Origin: Nemophila menziesii
Taxonomy: Eukaryota > Streptophyta > Magnoliopsida > Boraginales > Hydrophyllaceae
Assembly (NCBI GenBank): GCA_029959085.1
Contig: JARWIR010000022.1
Span: 806,001 to 870,000 of the forward strand
Length of the DNA: 64,000 bases
Direction: 5' to 3'
This document shows positions 1 through 13,604 of the stretch, one piece after another; the stretch's first letter is position 1; every line of letters begins with the position of its first letter. Under the pieces are notes generated by a model. That model did no database searches, had not been told where the DNA came from, and saw nothing but the letters and a program-made list of their open reading frames with translations. Both the position numbers and the translations under genes were made by a program.

Positions 1-2731
1 CTTAGATTAATTCGGGTTAACCGTTGGATACCTTCAATTGCATTCGATTTCCTTAGTTTAACTTCGGATTATCCCTATTGTTCAACATTGGCAAAATTTT
101 TTTTACACATGATAGAGTAAAAAAATGACTAAGAATCTAGAAAAGATGAAGTCATCATTCTTCTAATTCATCAATATTATCTACTATAAACGAATAAGAT
201 GAAATTAACAATTTATAAACCATTACGAATGTTAAAATTCGATATTTCATGAAGCATATACTTCAAAAAAAGATACAATTCAAAGTATAAATATTTATAC
301 ATTACTTAACTTTCCCCAAAAACTATTAATTTTTTTTTCCTTTTACTTCATAAACCTTCAAAAGCATAGATTAATGAGGGTCTTGTTAGTCATCTCGGGT
401 GCTCGGTCAACCTATTCAACCCTATATATTTCTTTTCACACAAAATATGTTAAGTACATAAGTTATTTAGAAGCTTTAGGATTTAGAAAACTAAGATTCA
501 TCATAGACCTTAAAGTTTTACTAATCTAGGGAGTGAACTACAAACTTGTATGGACTAAAATGCAAAGTGTTGTAGTTTTAGAGACTGAAATGTAAAGTTT
601 AGTAGCTTCTGGAACTGAAATGCAAATCTTAGAGGATTGAACCCCAAGAAGTGTTACTTAGTTTTTATATCATTACGGTTTAGATTATAAAATATCATTG
701 ATCTCTGATTAATTACCACCATTACCTCCTGGACTATGAGAAGATTGAGAACTTACACCCCTCCCCCATTGTGTAAAATGGTATTGGTTACCCCATTATT
801 AGTTTTCGTGACTCGTTACCCCTGTTAACGGAAACCGTAAAAAACCGTCTTTAGTTGGTCATGTGCCTGATTTTTTTATTAAAAAAAACAAATTTTCTGA
901 TTTAATTAACAATAGTATATTTGGTAGTTCCTAATCACCTAAACTTTAATAACACAAATTTAAAACAAAAATAATGAAGCATCATACACAAAATCATTCA
1001 TTGGGAAAACTAGAAGAACCCTAATTTCAAAAATTCATGTTGCCCATTTTAGTAAACTCTTATGCCCATTAGAAAATCCAAGCTTGTGTAATTTGGACTT
1101 TGCCTCATTTAAACGAACCTTAAATTTTTATATAAGTCTTGTTTGTTTTTCAGGAGGGAACAATTTACAGTGAAAAAGAAGCAATCGAATGCTCCTTGTA
1201 AAAGAAAATTGTTCTTATCAACCTTGTTGAAACTGGGTGAAAAAGTTATGCTTTGGTGCTCAAGCATGTCGTTATTGTTAGCAATAACATTGTTGTTATT
1301 GTTCATGTATCAATCTACATCATTTGTTGTACATACAAATTTGTTAATGGTGTTGAAAATTATTAGATAAGAAAAGATTTTGATAGATCTCAAAAGACGA
1401 GCTTGATCTAGAAATTTTATAGATCACTCGCCATTATTGTCAATAACTATAATTGTAAACATAAATATACCTATTATAAGTCGTCCTTATTAAGAATTTA
1501 AGTTAGCAATGAATGTCGTAATTGGCATTAGAATCACTGTATGCAAGTTTTTAATTTAAAATATAACTAATATTATATAATTTATTCTAGTAAAATATAA
1601 AAGAATTTTTATGATTAACTAATAAGATAAATGTTTACAAAATACATTATCAAAACAAGAAAATAGAAATGAAATCAAAATGTACTATTTAGGTTTTTCT
1701 AATTTCTAAATTAATTACATTTATGTACCACATAATCTTGGGGTTAGTCTTTCATCTAATATTGGATGGTCCAATATATAAATACTAATAATTGGGCCAT
1801 TCGTCATAATATAAATGGAATATTGGTCCATCCAATATTTGATTGAAGATTTTTCTCATTATCAGGACCACATTCATTATTTACCTCTAATCATGTCAGT
1901 TTCAAATAGAACTCTAACCTAGCCGCCTTTAAGTATATACATAACATACTAGCACCATTACCTATTATTTGTCTTCTTTCTCTTCTTTCTCTTATCTCTC
2001 TCAATCTTTTTCTCTCTAATCTGGTTTTTCGTATCAAATCTTTTTTGTTCACTATCACTTCATTCATCTTTCATTTTTGTGTACTATTGTTGTTCTCCAC
2101 TTCCCAAAATTACAACCTATTTTTAAACTAAGTGTAACTTGTATTTCAGATCGTTGGACATTACATTTCAAAAAATAAAAACAAGGTACTATTATAATAT
2201 TTAAAAAATTAATTGATTGGGTAATTTTACAATTTATTTTTTAATATTATTCATACTTGGTTGTAGAATAATATTAAGAAATTTAAATAAGTTAGATTTT
2301 ATTTTTGTAAGAAATATTTTGGAGATCCTAATTTTGTACCTTTACAAGTTTATAGTGTTAAATAAATCTTGGTGGAGCTTTGGAGATTATATCTCTGGTA
2401 AGTCCATAAACAATTGTTTAATAGTAACCATGTCTAGTGAATTAAATATTTCTAAATCGATGATTTTTTTCGAATTTACTGTATACTTTAAAATGTCATG
2501 TTTGTCCACTTAGCTTTAGTTTAGCTGGGATTTTGCATTCTAACATTGAGATAAAAAAAAACTTCAGTTTTATTATATCATAAATATTTTTATAAGTATA
2601 TTTATAAGTAAAGTCTAATTATATGGGCTGGTTTTACCCAATTCTTGGATAATTTAAATCAAGAATAATATATATCGGTTCCAGAAATTGCTGGGGTAAC
2701 GCTAGATAGAGTAAAAAAATGTTTACCCTTG
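1..2731 (+). repeat. Array copy 1
   Basis: The first copy starts four bases before the phase marker, at the window edge. It carries the three 30-bp degenerate repeats at 551-640, the TTACCCC block from 722, an Asn-rich minus-strand remnant at 1109-1306 and the foldback at 1752-1846. Its pyrimidine-rich leader has an extra tcttctttc duplication near 1975-1990. A 24-bp deletion at about 2367 removes the splice acceptor and the first bases of the 37-nt exon-like segment found in other copies. It is almost identical to copy 2 as far as about position 1600. Confidence 0.95.
551..640. repeat. Three tandem degenerate 30-bp repeats (copy 1 example)
   Basis: Three consecutive 30-bp blocks at 551-580, 581-610 and 611-640 align to one another around the core gactgaaatgcaaa. 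The same triplet occurs at the same place in every monomer, for example 53509-53598 in copy 17. Copy 2 has lost 8 bp from the first block near 3285. Short periodic blocks of this kind occur near the ends of some plant DNA transposons, but I see no terminal inverted repeat or target duplication, so the origin is open. Confidence 0.8.
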
Positions 2732-5462
2732 GATTAATTCGGGTTAACCGTTGGATACCTTCAATTGCATTCGATTTCCTTAGTTTAACTTCGGATTATC
2801 CCTATTGTTCAACATTGGCAAAAATTTTTTTACACATGATAGAGTAAAAAAATGACTAAGAATCTAGAAAAGATGAAGTCATCATTCTTCTAATTCATCA
2901 ATATTATCTACTATAAACGAATAAGATGAAATTAACAATTTATAAACCATTACGAATGTTAAAATTCGATATTTCATGAAGCATATACTTCAAAAAAAGA
3001 TACAATTCAAAGTATAAATATTTATACATTACTTAACTTTCCCCAAAAACTATTAATTTTTTTTTCCTTTTACTTCATAAACCGTCAAAAGCATAGATTA
3101 ATGAGGGTCTTGTTAGTCATCTCGGGTGCTCGGTCAACCTATTCAACCCTATATATTTCTTTTCACACAAAATATGTTAAGTACATAAGTTATTTAGAAG
3201 CTTTTGGATTTAGAAAACTAAGATTCATCATAGACCTTAAAGTTTTACTAATCTAGGGAGTGAACTACAAACTTGTATGGACTAAGTGTTGTAGTTTTAG
3301 AGACTGAAATGTAAAGTTTAGTAGCTTCTGGAACTGAAATGCAAATCTTAGAGGATTGAACCCCAAGAAGTGTTACTTAGTTTTTATATCATTACGGTTT
3401 AGATTATAAAATATCATTGATCTCTGATTAATTACCACCATTACCTCCTGGACTATGAGAAGATTGAGAACTTACACCCCTCCCCCATTGTGTAAAATGG
3501 TATTGGTTACCCCATTATTAGTTTTCGTGACTCGTTACCCCTGTTAACGGAAACCGTAAAAAACCGTCTTTAGTTGGTCATGTGCCTGATTTTTTTATTA
3601 AAAAAAACAAATTTTCTGATTTAATTAACAATAGTATATTTGGTAGTTCCTAATCACCTAAACTTTAATAACACAAATTTAAAACAAAAATAATGAAGCA
3701 TCATACACAAAATCATTCATTGGGAAAACTAGAAGAACCCTAATTTCAAAAATTCATGTTGCCCATTTTAGTAAACTCTTATGCCCATTAGAAAATCCAA
3801 GCTTGTGTAATTTGGACTTTGCCTCATTTAAACGAACCTTAAATTTTTATATAAGTCTTGTTTGTTTTTCAGGAGGGAACAATTTACAGTGAAAAAGAAG
3901 CAATCGAATGCTCCTTGTAAAAGAAAATTGTTCTTATCAACCTTGTTGAAACTGGGTGAAAAAGTTATGCTTTGGTGCTCAAGCATGTCGTTATTGTTAG
4001 CAATAACATTGTTGTTATTGTTCATGTATCAATCTACATCATTTGTTGTACATACAAATTTGTTAATGGTGTTGAAAATTATTAGATAAGAAAAGATTTT
4101 GATAGATCTCAAAAGACGAGCTTGATCTAGAAATTTTATAGATCACTCGCCATTATTGTCAATAACTATAATTGTAAACATAAATATACCTATTATAAGT
4201 CGTCCTTATTAAGAATTTAAGTTAGCAATGAATGTCGTAATTGGCATTAGAATCACTGTATGCAAGTTTTTAATTTAAAATATAACTAATATTATATAAT
4301 TTATTCTAGTAAAATATAAAAGAATTTTTATAATTAACTAATAAGATAAATGTTTACAAAATACATTATCAAAACAAGAAAATAGAAATGAAATCAAAAT
4401 GTACTATTTAGGTTTTTCTAATTTCTAAATTAATTACATTTATGTACCACATAATCTTGGGGTTAGTCTTTCATCTAATATTGGATGGTCCAATATATAA
4501 ATACTGATAATTGGGCCATGCGTCATAATATAAATGGAATATTGGTCCATCCAATATTTGATTGAAGATTTTTCTCATTATCAGGACCACATTCATTATT
4601 TACCTCTAATCATGTCAGTTTCAAATAGAACTCTAACCTAGCCGCCTTTAAGTATACACATAACATACTAGCCCCATTACCTATTATTTGTTTTGGTTCT
4701 CTTATCTCTCTCAATCTTCTTCTCTCTAATCTGGTTTTTGTATCAAATATTTTTTGTTCGCTATCACTTCATTCATCTTTCATTCTTGTGTTTTATTGTT
4801 GTTCTCCACCTCCCAAAATTACAACCTATTTTTAAACTAAGTGTAACTTGTATTTCAGATCGTTGGACATTACATTTCAAAAAATAAAAACAAGGTACTA
4901 TTATAATATTTAAAAAATTAATTGATTGGGTAATTTTACAATTTATTTTTTAATATTATTCATACTTGGTTGTAGAATAATATTAAGAAATTTAAATAAG
5001 TTAGATTTTATTTTTGTAAGAAATACTTTGGAAATCCTAATTTTGTACCTTTACAAGTTTATAGTGTTAAATAAATTTTTTCATTATTGTAGATAAACTC
5101 TTGGTGGAGCTTTGGAGATTATATCTCTGGTAAGTCCATAAACAATTGTTTAATAGTAATCATGTCTAGTGAATTAAATATTTCTAAATCGATGATTTTT
5201 TTCGAATTTACTGTATACTTTAAAATGTCATGTTTGTCCACTTAACTTTAGTTTAGCTGGGATTTTGCATTCTAACATTGAGATCAAAAAAACCTCAGTT
5301 TTATTATATCATAAATATTTTTATAAGTATCTTTATAAGTAAAGTCTAATTATATGGGCCGCTTTTACCCAATTCTTGGATAATTTAAATCAAGAATAAT
5401 ATATATCGGTTCCAGAAATTGCTGGGGTAACGCTAGATAGAGTAAAAAAATGTTTACCCTTG
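2732..5462 (+). repeat. Array copy 2
   Basis: This copy is close to identical to copy 1 over its first 1.6 kb (shared acaatttacagtg at the coding remnant). From about 4320 onward it instead matches the tail of copy 3, with ttgttttggttctc in the leader. That makes it a mosaic. The Asn-rich remnant is at 3828-4025 on the minus strand. The 37-nt exon-like segment is intact at 5093-5129, with AG before it and GTAAGT after it. Confidence 0.95.
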
Positions 5463-8193
5463 GATTAATTCGGGTTAACCGTTGGATACCTTCAATTGCA
5501 TTCGATTTCCTTAGTTTAACTTCGGATTATCCCTATTGTTCAACATTGGCAAATTTTTTTTTACACATGATAGAGTAAAAAAATGACTTAGAATCTAGAA
5601 AAGATGAAGTCATCATTCTTCTAATTCATCAATATTATCTACTATAAACGAATAAGATGAAATTAACAATTTATAAACCATTACGAATGTTAAAATTCGA
5701 TATTTCATGAAGCATATACTTCAAAAAAAGTTACAATTCAAAGTATAAATATTTATACATTACTTAACTTTCCCCAAAAACTATTAATTTTTTTTTCCTT
5801 TTACTTCATAAACCTTCAAAAGCATAGATTAATGAGGGTCTTGTTAGTCATCTCGGGTGCTCGGTCAACCTATTCAACCCTATATATTTCTTTTCACACA
5901 AAATATGTTAAGTACATAAGTTATTTAGAAGCTTTAGGATTTGGAAAACTAAGATTCATCATAGACCTTAAAGTTTTACTAATCTAGGGAGTGAACTACG
6001 AACTTGTATGGACTAAAATGCAAAGTGTTGTAGTTTTAGAGACTGAAATGTAAAGTTTAGTAGCTTCTGGAACTGAAATGCAAAACTTAGAGAATTGAAC
6101 CCCAAGAAGTGTTACTTATTTTTTATATCATTACGGTTTAGATTATAAAATATCATTGATCTCTTATTAATTACAACCATTACCTCCTGGACTATGAGAA
6201 GATTGAGAACTTACACCCCTCCCCACTGTTTAAAATGGTATTGGTTACCCCATTATTAGTTTTCGTGACTCGTTACCCCTGTTAACGGAAACCGTAAAAA
6301 ACCGTCGTTAGTTGGTCATGTGCCTGATTTTTTATTAAAAAAAACAAATTTTCTGATTTAATTAACAATAGTATATTTGGTAGTTCCTAATCACCTAAAC
6401 TTTAATAACACAAATTTAAAACAAAAATAATGAAGCATCATACACAAAATCATTCATCGGGAAAACTAGAAGAACCCTAATTTCAAAAATTCATGTTGTC
6501 CATTTTAGTAAACGCTTATGCCCATTAGAAAATCCAAGCTTGTTGGACTTTGCCTCATTTAAACGAACCTTAAATTTTTATATAAGTCTTGTTTTTTTTT
6601 CAGGAGGAAACAATTTATAGTGAAAAAGAAGCAATCGAATGCTCCTTGTAAAATAAAATTGTTCTTATCAACCTTGTTGAAACTGGGTGAAAAAGTTATG
6701 ATTTGGTGCTCAAGCATGTCGTTATTGTTAGCAATAACATTGTTGTTATTGTTCATGTACCAATCTACATCATTTGTTGTACATACAAATTTGTTAATGG
6801 TGTTGAAAATTATTAGATAAGAAAAGAGTTTGATAGATCTCAAAAGACGAGCTTGATCTAGAAATTTTATAGATCACTCGCCATTATTGTCAATAACTAT
6901 AATTGTAAACATAAATATACCTATTATAAGTCGTCCTTATTAAGAATTTAAGTTAGCAATGAATGTCGTAATTGGCATTAGAATCACTGTATGCAAGTTT
7001 TTAATTTAAAATATAACTAATATTATATAATTTATTCTAGTAAAATATAAAAGAATTTTTATAATTAACTAATAAGATAAATGTTTACAAAATACATTAT
7101 CAAAACAAGAAAATAGAAATGAAATCAAAATGTACTATTTAGGTTTTTCTAATTTCTAAATTAATTACATTTATGTACCACATAATCTTGGGGTTAGTCT
7201 TTCATCTAATATTGGATGGTCCAATATATAAATACTGATAATTGGGCCATGTGTCATAATATAAATGGAATATTGGTCCATCCAATATTTGATTGAAGAT
7301 TTTTCTCATTATCAGGACCACATTCATTATTTACCTCTAATCATGTCAGTTTCAAATAGAACTCTAACCTAGCCGCCTTTAAGTATACACATAACATACT
7401 AGCCCCATTACCTATTATTTGTTTTGGTTCTCTTATCTCTCTCAATCTTCTTCTCTCTAATCTGGTTTTTGTATCAAATATTTTTTGTTCGCTATCACTT
7501 CATTCATCTTTCATTCTTGTGTTTTATTGTTGTTCTCCACCTCCCAAAATTACAACCTATTTTTAAACTAAGTGTAACTTGTATTTCAGATCGTTGGACA
7601 TTACATTTCAAAAAATAAAAACAAGGTACTATTATAATATTTAAAAAATTAATTGATTGGGTAATTTTACAATTTATTTTTTAATATTATTCATACTTGG
7701 TTGTAGAATAATATTAAGAAATTTAAATAAGTTAGATTTTATTTTTGTAAGAAATACTTTGGAAATCCTAATTTTGTACCTTTACAAGTTTATAGTGTTA
7801 AATAAATTTTTTCATTATTGTAGATAAACTCTTGGTGGAGCTTTGGAGATTATATCTCTGGTAAGTCCATAAACAATTGTTTAATAGTAATCATGTCTAG
7901 TGAATTAAATATTTCTAAATCGATGATTTTTTTCGAATTTACTGTATACTTTAAAATGTCATGTTTGTCCACTTAACTTTAGTTTAGCTGGGATTTTGCA
8001 TTCTAACATTGAGATCAAAAAAACCTCAGTTTTATTATATCATAAATATTTTTATAAGTATCTTTATAAGTAAAGTCTAATTATATGGGCCGCTTTTACC
8101 CAATTCTTGGATAATTTAAATCAAGAATAATATATATCGGTTCCAGAAATTGCTGGGGTAACGCTAGATAGAGTAAAAAAATGTTTACCCTTG
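5463..8193 (+). repeat. Array copy 3
   Basis: This copy belongs to the subtype that reads aagcttgttggac (7 bp shorter than aagcttgtgtaatttggac) and caggaggaaac. Copies 5, 7 and 8 share this subtype. The Asn-rich remnant is an open frame at 6559-6843 on the minus strand (94 codons). The 37-nt exon-like segment is at 7824-7860 with both splice signals intact. Its last 1.1 kb is nearly identical to the tail of copy 2. Confidence 0.95.
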
Positions 8194-10872
8194 GATTAAT
8201 TCGGGTTAACCGTTGGATACCTTCAATTGCATTCGATTTCCTTAGTTTAACTTCGGATTATCCCTATTGTTCAACATTGGCAAATTTTTTTTTACACATG
8301 ATAGAGTAAAAAAATGACTTAGAATCTAGAAAAGATGAAGTCATCATTCTTCTAATTCATCAATATTATCTACTATAAACGAATAAGATGAAATTAACAA
8401 TTTATAAACCATTACGAATGTTAAAATTCGATATTTCATGAAGCATATACTTCAAAAAAAGATACAATTCAAAGTATAAATATTTATACATTACTTAACT
8501 TTCCCCAAAAACTATTAAATTTTTTTTCCTTTTACTTCATAAACCTTCAAAAGCATAGATTAATGAGGGTCTTGTTAGTCATCTCGGGTGCTCGGTCAAC
8601 CTATTCAACCCTATATATTTCTTTTCACACAAAATATGTTAAGTACATAAGTTATTATTCATCATAGACCTTAAAGTTTTACTAATCTAGGGAGTGAACT
8701 ACAAACTTGTATGGACTAAAATGCAAAGTGTTGTAGTTTTAGAGACTGAAATGTAAAGTTTAGTAGCTTCTGGAACTGAAATGCAAAACTTAGAGGATTG
8801 AACCCCAAGAAGTGTTACTTATTTTTTATATCATTACGGTTTAGATTATAAAATATCATTGATCTCTGATTAATTACAACCATTACCTCCTGCCACTGTT
8901 TAAAATGGTATTGGTTACCCCATTATTAGTTTTCGTGACTCGTTACCCCTGTTAACGGAAACCGTAAAAAACCGTCGTTAGTTGGTCATGTGCCTGATTT
9001 TTTTATTAAAAAAAACAAATTTTCTGATTTAATTAACAATAGTATATTTGGTAGTTCCTAATCACCTAAACTTTAATAACACAAATTTAAAACAAAAATA
9101 ATGAAGCATCATACACAAAATCATTCATTGGGAAAACTAGAAGAACCCTAATTTCAAAAATTCATGTTGCCCATTTTAGTAAACTCTTATGCACATTAGA
9201 AAATCCAAGCTTGTGTAATTTTGACTTTGCCTCATTTAAACGAACCTTAAATTTTTATATAAGTCTTGTTTGTTTTTCAGGAGGGAACAATTTATAGTGA
9301 AAAAGAAGCAATCGAATGCTCCTTGTAAAAGAAAATTGTTCTTATCAACCTTGTTGAAACTGGGTGAAAAAGTTATGCTTTGGTGCTCAAGCATGTCGTT
9401 ATTGTTAGCAATAACATTGTTGTTATTGTTCATGTACTAATCTACATCATTTGTTGTACATACAAATTTGTTAATGGTGTTGAAAATTATTAGATAAGAA
9501 AAGAGTTTGATAGATCTCAAAAGACGAGCTTGATCTAGAAATTTTATAGATCATTCGCCATTATTGTCAATAACTATAATTGTAAACATAAATATACCTA
9601 TTATAAGTCGTCCTTATTAAGAATTTAAGTTAGCAATGAATGTCGTAATTGGCATTAGAATCACTGTATGCAAGTTTTTAATTTAAAATATAACTAATAT
9701 TATATAATTTATTCTAGTAAAATATAAAAGATTTTTTATAATTATCTAATAAGATAAATGTTTACAAAATACATTATCAAAACAAGAAAATAGAAATGAA
9801 ATCAAAATGTACTATTTAGGTTTTTCTAATTTCTAAATTAATTACATTTATGTACCACATAATCTTGGGGTTAGTCTTTCATCTAATATTGGATGGTCCA
9901 ATATATAAATACTGATAATTGGGCCATGCGTCATAATATAAATGGAATATTGGTCCATCCAATATTTGATTGAAGATTTTTCTCATTATCAGGACCACAT
10001 TCATTATTTACCTCTAATCATGTTAGTTTCAAATAGAACTCTAACCTAGCCGCCTTTAAGTATACACATAACATACTAGCCCCATTACCTATTATTTGTT
10101 TTGGTTCTCTTATCTCTCTCAATCTTCTTCTCTCTAATCTGGTTTTTCGTATCAAATATTTTTTGTTCGCTATCACTTCATTCATCTTTCATTCTTGTGT
10201 TTTATTGTTGTTCTCCACCTCCCAAAATTACAACCTATTTTTAAACTAAGTGTAACTTGTATTTCAGATCGTTGGACATTACATTTCAAAAAATAAAAAC
10301 AAGGTACTATTATAATATTTAAAAAATTAATTGATTGGGTAATTTTACAATTTATTTTTTAATATTATTCATACTTGGTTGTAGAATAATATTAAGAAAT
10401 TTAAATAAGTTAGATTTTATTTTTGTAAGAAATACTTTGGAAATCCTAATTTTGTACCTTTACAAGTTTATAGTGTTAAATAAATTTTTTCATTATTGTA
10501 GATAAACTCTTGGTGGAGCTTTGGAGATTATATCTCTGGTAAGTCCATAAACAATTGTTTAATAGTAATCATGTCTAGTGAATTAAATATTTCTAAATCA
10601 ATGATTTTTTTCGAATTTACTGTATACTTTAAAATGTCATGTTTGTCCACTTAACTTTAGTTTAGCTGGGATTTTGCATTCTAACATTGAGATCAAAAAA
10701 ACCTCAGTTTTATTATATCATAAATATTTTTATAAGTATCTTTATAAGTAAAGTCTAATTATATGGGCCGCTTTTACCCAATTCTTGGATAATTTAAATC
10801 AAGAATAATATATATCGGTTCCAGAAATTGCTGGGGGTAACGCTAGATAGAGTAAAAAAATGTTTACCCTTG
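8194..10872 (+). repeat. Array copy 4 (shortened)
   Basis: This 2679-bp copy has two private deletions. One of about 29 bp near 8655 removes the end of the gttatttagaagc stretch. The other, of about 30 bp near 8892, removes the ggactatgagaag segment and part of the C-rich run. Other diagnostic bases (ttttgactttgcc, atgcacattag) are shared only with copy 6. The Asn-rich remnant is at 9236-9433, its upstream frame closed by a TAG just before the Met. The 37-nt exon-like segment is at 10502-10538. Confidence 0.95.
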
Positions 10873-13604
10873 GATTAATTCGGGTTAACCGTTGGATACC
10901 TTCAATTGCATTAGATTTCCTTAGTTTAACTTCGGATTATCCCTATTGTTCAACATTGGCAAATTTTTTTTTACACATGATAGAGTAAAAAAACGACTTA
11001 GAATCTAGAAAAGATGAAGTCATCATTCTTCTAATTCATCAATATTATCTACTATAAACGAATAAGATGAAATTAACAATTTATAAACCATTACGAATGT
11101 TAAATTTCGATATTTCATGAAGCATATACTTCAAAAAAAGTTACAATTCAAAGTATAAATATTTATACATTACTTAACTTTCCCCAAAAACTATTAATTT
11201 TTTTTTCCTTTTACTTCATAAACCTTCAAAAGCATAGATTAATGAGGGTCTTGTTAGTCATCTCGGGTGCTCGGTCAACCTATTCAACCCTATATATTTC
11301 TTTTCACACAAAATATGTTAAGTACATAAGTTATTTAGAAGCTTTCGGATTTGGAAAACTAAGATTCATCATAGACCTTAAAGTTTTACTAATCTAGGGA
11401 GTGAACTACAAACTTGTATGGACTAAAATGCAAAGTGTTGTAGTTTTAGAGACTGAAATGTAAAGTTTAGTAGCTTCTGGAACTGAAATGCAAAACTTAG
11501 AGGATTGAACCCCAAGAAGTGTTACTTATTTTGTATATCATTACGGTTTAGATTATAAAATATCATTGATCTCTTATTAATTACAACCATTACCTCCTGG
11601 ACTATGAGAAGATTGAGAACTTACACCCCTCCCCACTGTTTAAAATGGTATTGGTTACCCCATTATTAGTTTTCGTGACTCGTTAACCCTGTTAACGGAA
11701 ACCGTAAAAAACCGTCGTTAGTTGGTCATGTGCCTGATTTTTTATTAAAAAAAACAAATTTTCTGATTTAATTAACAATAGTATATTTGGTAGTTCCTAA
11801 TCACCTAAACTTTAATAACACAAATTTAAAACAAAAATAATGAAGCATCATACACAAAATCATTCATTGGGAAAACTAGAAGAACCCTAATTTCAAAAAT
11901 TCATGTTGTCCATTTTAGTAAACGCTTATGCCCATTAGAAAATCCAAGCTTGTTGGACTTTGCCTCATTTAAACGAACCTTAAATTTTTATATAAGTCTT
12001 GTTTTCTTTTCAGGAGGAAACAATTTATAGTGAAAAAGAAGCAATCGAATGCTCCTTGTAAAATAAAATTGTTCTTATCAACCTTGTTGAAACTGGGTGA
12101 AAAAGTTATGCTTTGGTGCTCAAGCATGTCGTTATTGTTAGCAATAACATTGTTGTTATTGTTCATGTACCAATCTACATCATTTGTTGTACATACAAAT
12201 TTGTTAATGGTGTTGAAAATTATTAGATAAGAAAAGAGTTTGATAGATCTCAAAAGACGAGCTTGATCTAGAAATTTTATAGATCACTCGCCATTATTGT
12301 CAATAACTATAATTGTAAACATAAATATACCTATTATAAGTCGTCCTTATTAAGAATTTAAGTTAGCAATGAATGTCGTAATTGGCATTAGAATCACTGT
12401 ATGCAAGTTTTTAATTTAAAATATAACTAATATTATATAATTTATTCTAGTAAAATATAAAAGAATTTTTATAATTAACTAATAAGATAAATGTTTACAA
12501 AATACATTATCAAAACAAGAAAATAGAAATGAAATCAAAATGTACTATTTAGGTTTTTCTAATTTCTAAATTAATTACATTTATGTACCACATAATCTTG
12601 GGGTTAGTCTTTCATCTAATATTGGATGGTCCAATATATAAATACTGATAATTGGGCCATGTGTCATAATATAAATGGAATATTGGTCCATCCAATATTT
12701 GATTGAAGATTTTTCTCATTATCAGGACCACATTCATTATTTACCTCTAATCATGTCAGTTTCAAATAGAACTCTAACCTAGCCGCCTTTAAGTATACAC
12801 ATAACATACTAGCCCCATTACCTATTATTTGTTTTGGTTCTCTTATCTCTCTCAATCTTCTTCTCTCTAATCTGGTTTTTCGTATCAAATATTTTTTGTT
12901 CGCTATCACTTCATTCATCTTTCATTCTTGTGTTTTATTGTTGTTCTCCACCTCCCAAAATTACAACCTATTTTTAAACTAAGTGTAACTTGTATTTCAG
13001 ATCGTTGGACATTACATTTCAAAAAATAAAAACAAGGTACTATTATAATATTTAAAAAATTAATTGATTGGGTAATTTTACAATTTGTTTTTTAATATTA
13101 TTCATACTTGGTTGTAGAATAATATTAAGAAATTTAAATAAGTTAGATTTTATTTTTGTAAGAAATACTTTGGAAATCCTAATTTTGTACCTTTACAAGT
13201 TTATAGTGTTAAATAAATTTTTTCATTATTGTAGATAATCTCTTGGTGGAGCTTTGGAGATTATATCTCTGGTTAGTCCATAAACAATTGTTTAATAGTA
13301 ATCATGTCTAGTGAATTAAATATTTCTAAATCGATGATTTTTTTCGAATTTACTGTATACTTTAAAATGTCATGTTTGTCCACTTAACTTTAGTTTAGCT
13401 GGGATTTTGCATTCTAACATTGAGATCAAAAAAACCTCAGTTTTATTATATCATAAATATTTTTATAAGTATCTTTATAAGTAAAGTCTAATTATATGGG
13501 CTGCTTTTACCCAATTCTTGGATAATTTAAATCAAGAATAATATATATCGGTTCCAGAAATTGCTGGGGTAACGCTAGATAGAGTAAAAAAATGTTTACC
13601 CTTG
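10873..13604 (+). repeat. Array copy 5
   Basis: This copy pairs with copy 7: both read cattagatttcc and aaaaaacgacttag near their start. The Asn-rich minus-strand frame is at 11969-12253. The exon-like segment at 13235-13271 is degraded: it reads ataatctc instead of ataaactc, and its donor is GTTAGT instead of GTAAGT. Confidence 0.95.

Noticed and set aside
7424..7618. Plus-strand frame starting MVLLSLSIFFSLIWFLYQIF in copies 2, 3 and 11
   Set aside because: It depends on one missing base in the leader (tttttgtatc instead of tttttcgtatc). Other copies are closed, so it is not a conserved membrane peptide.
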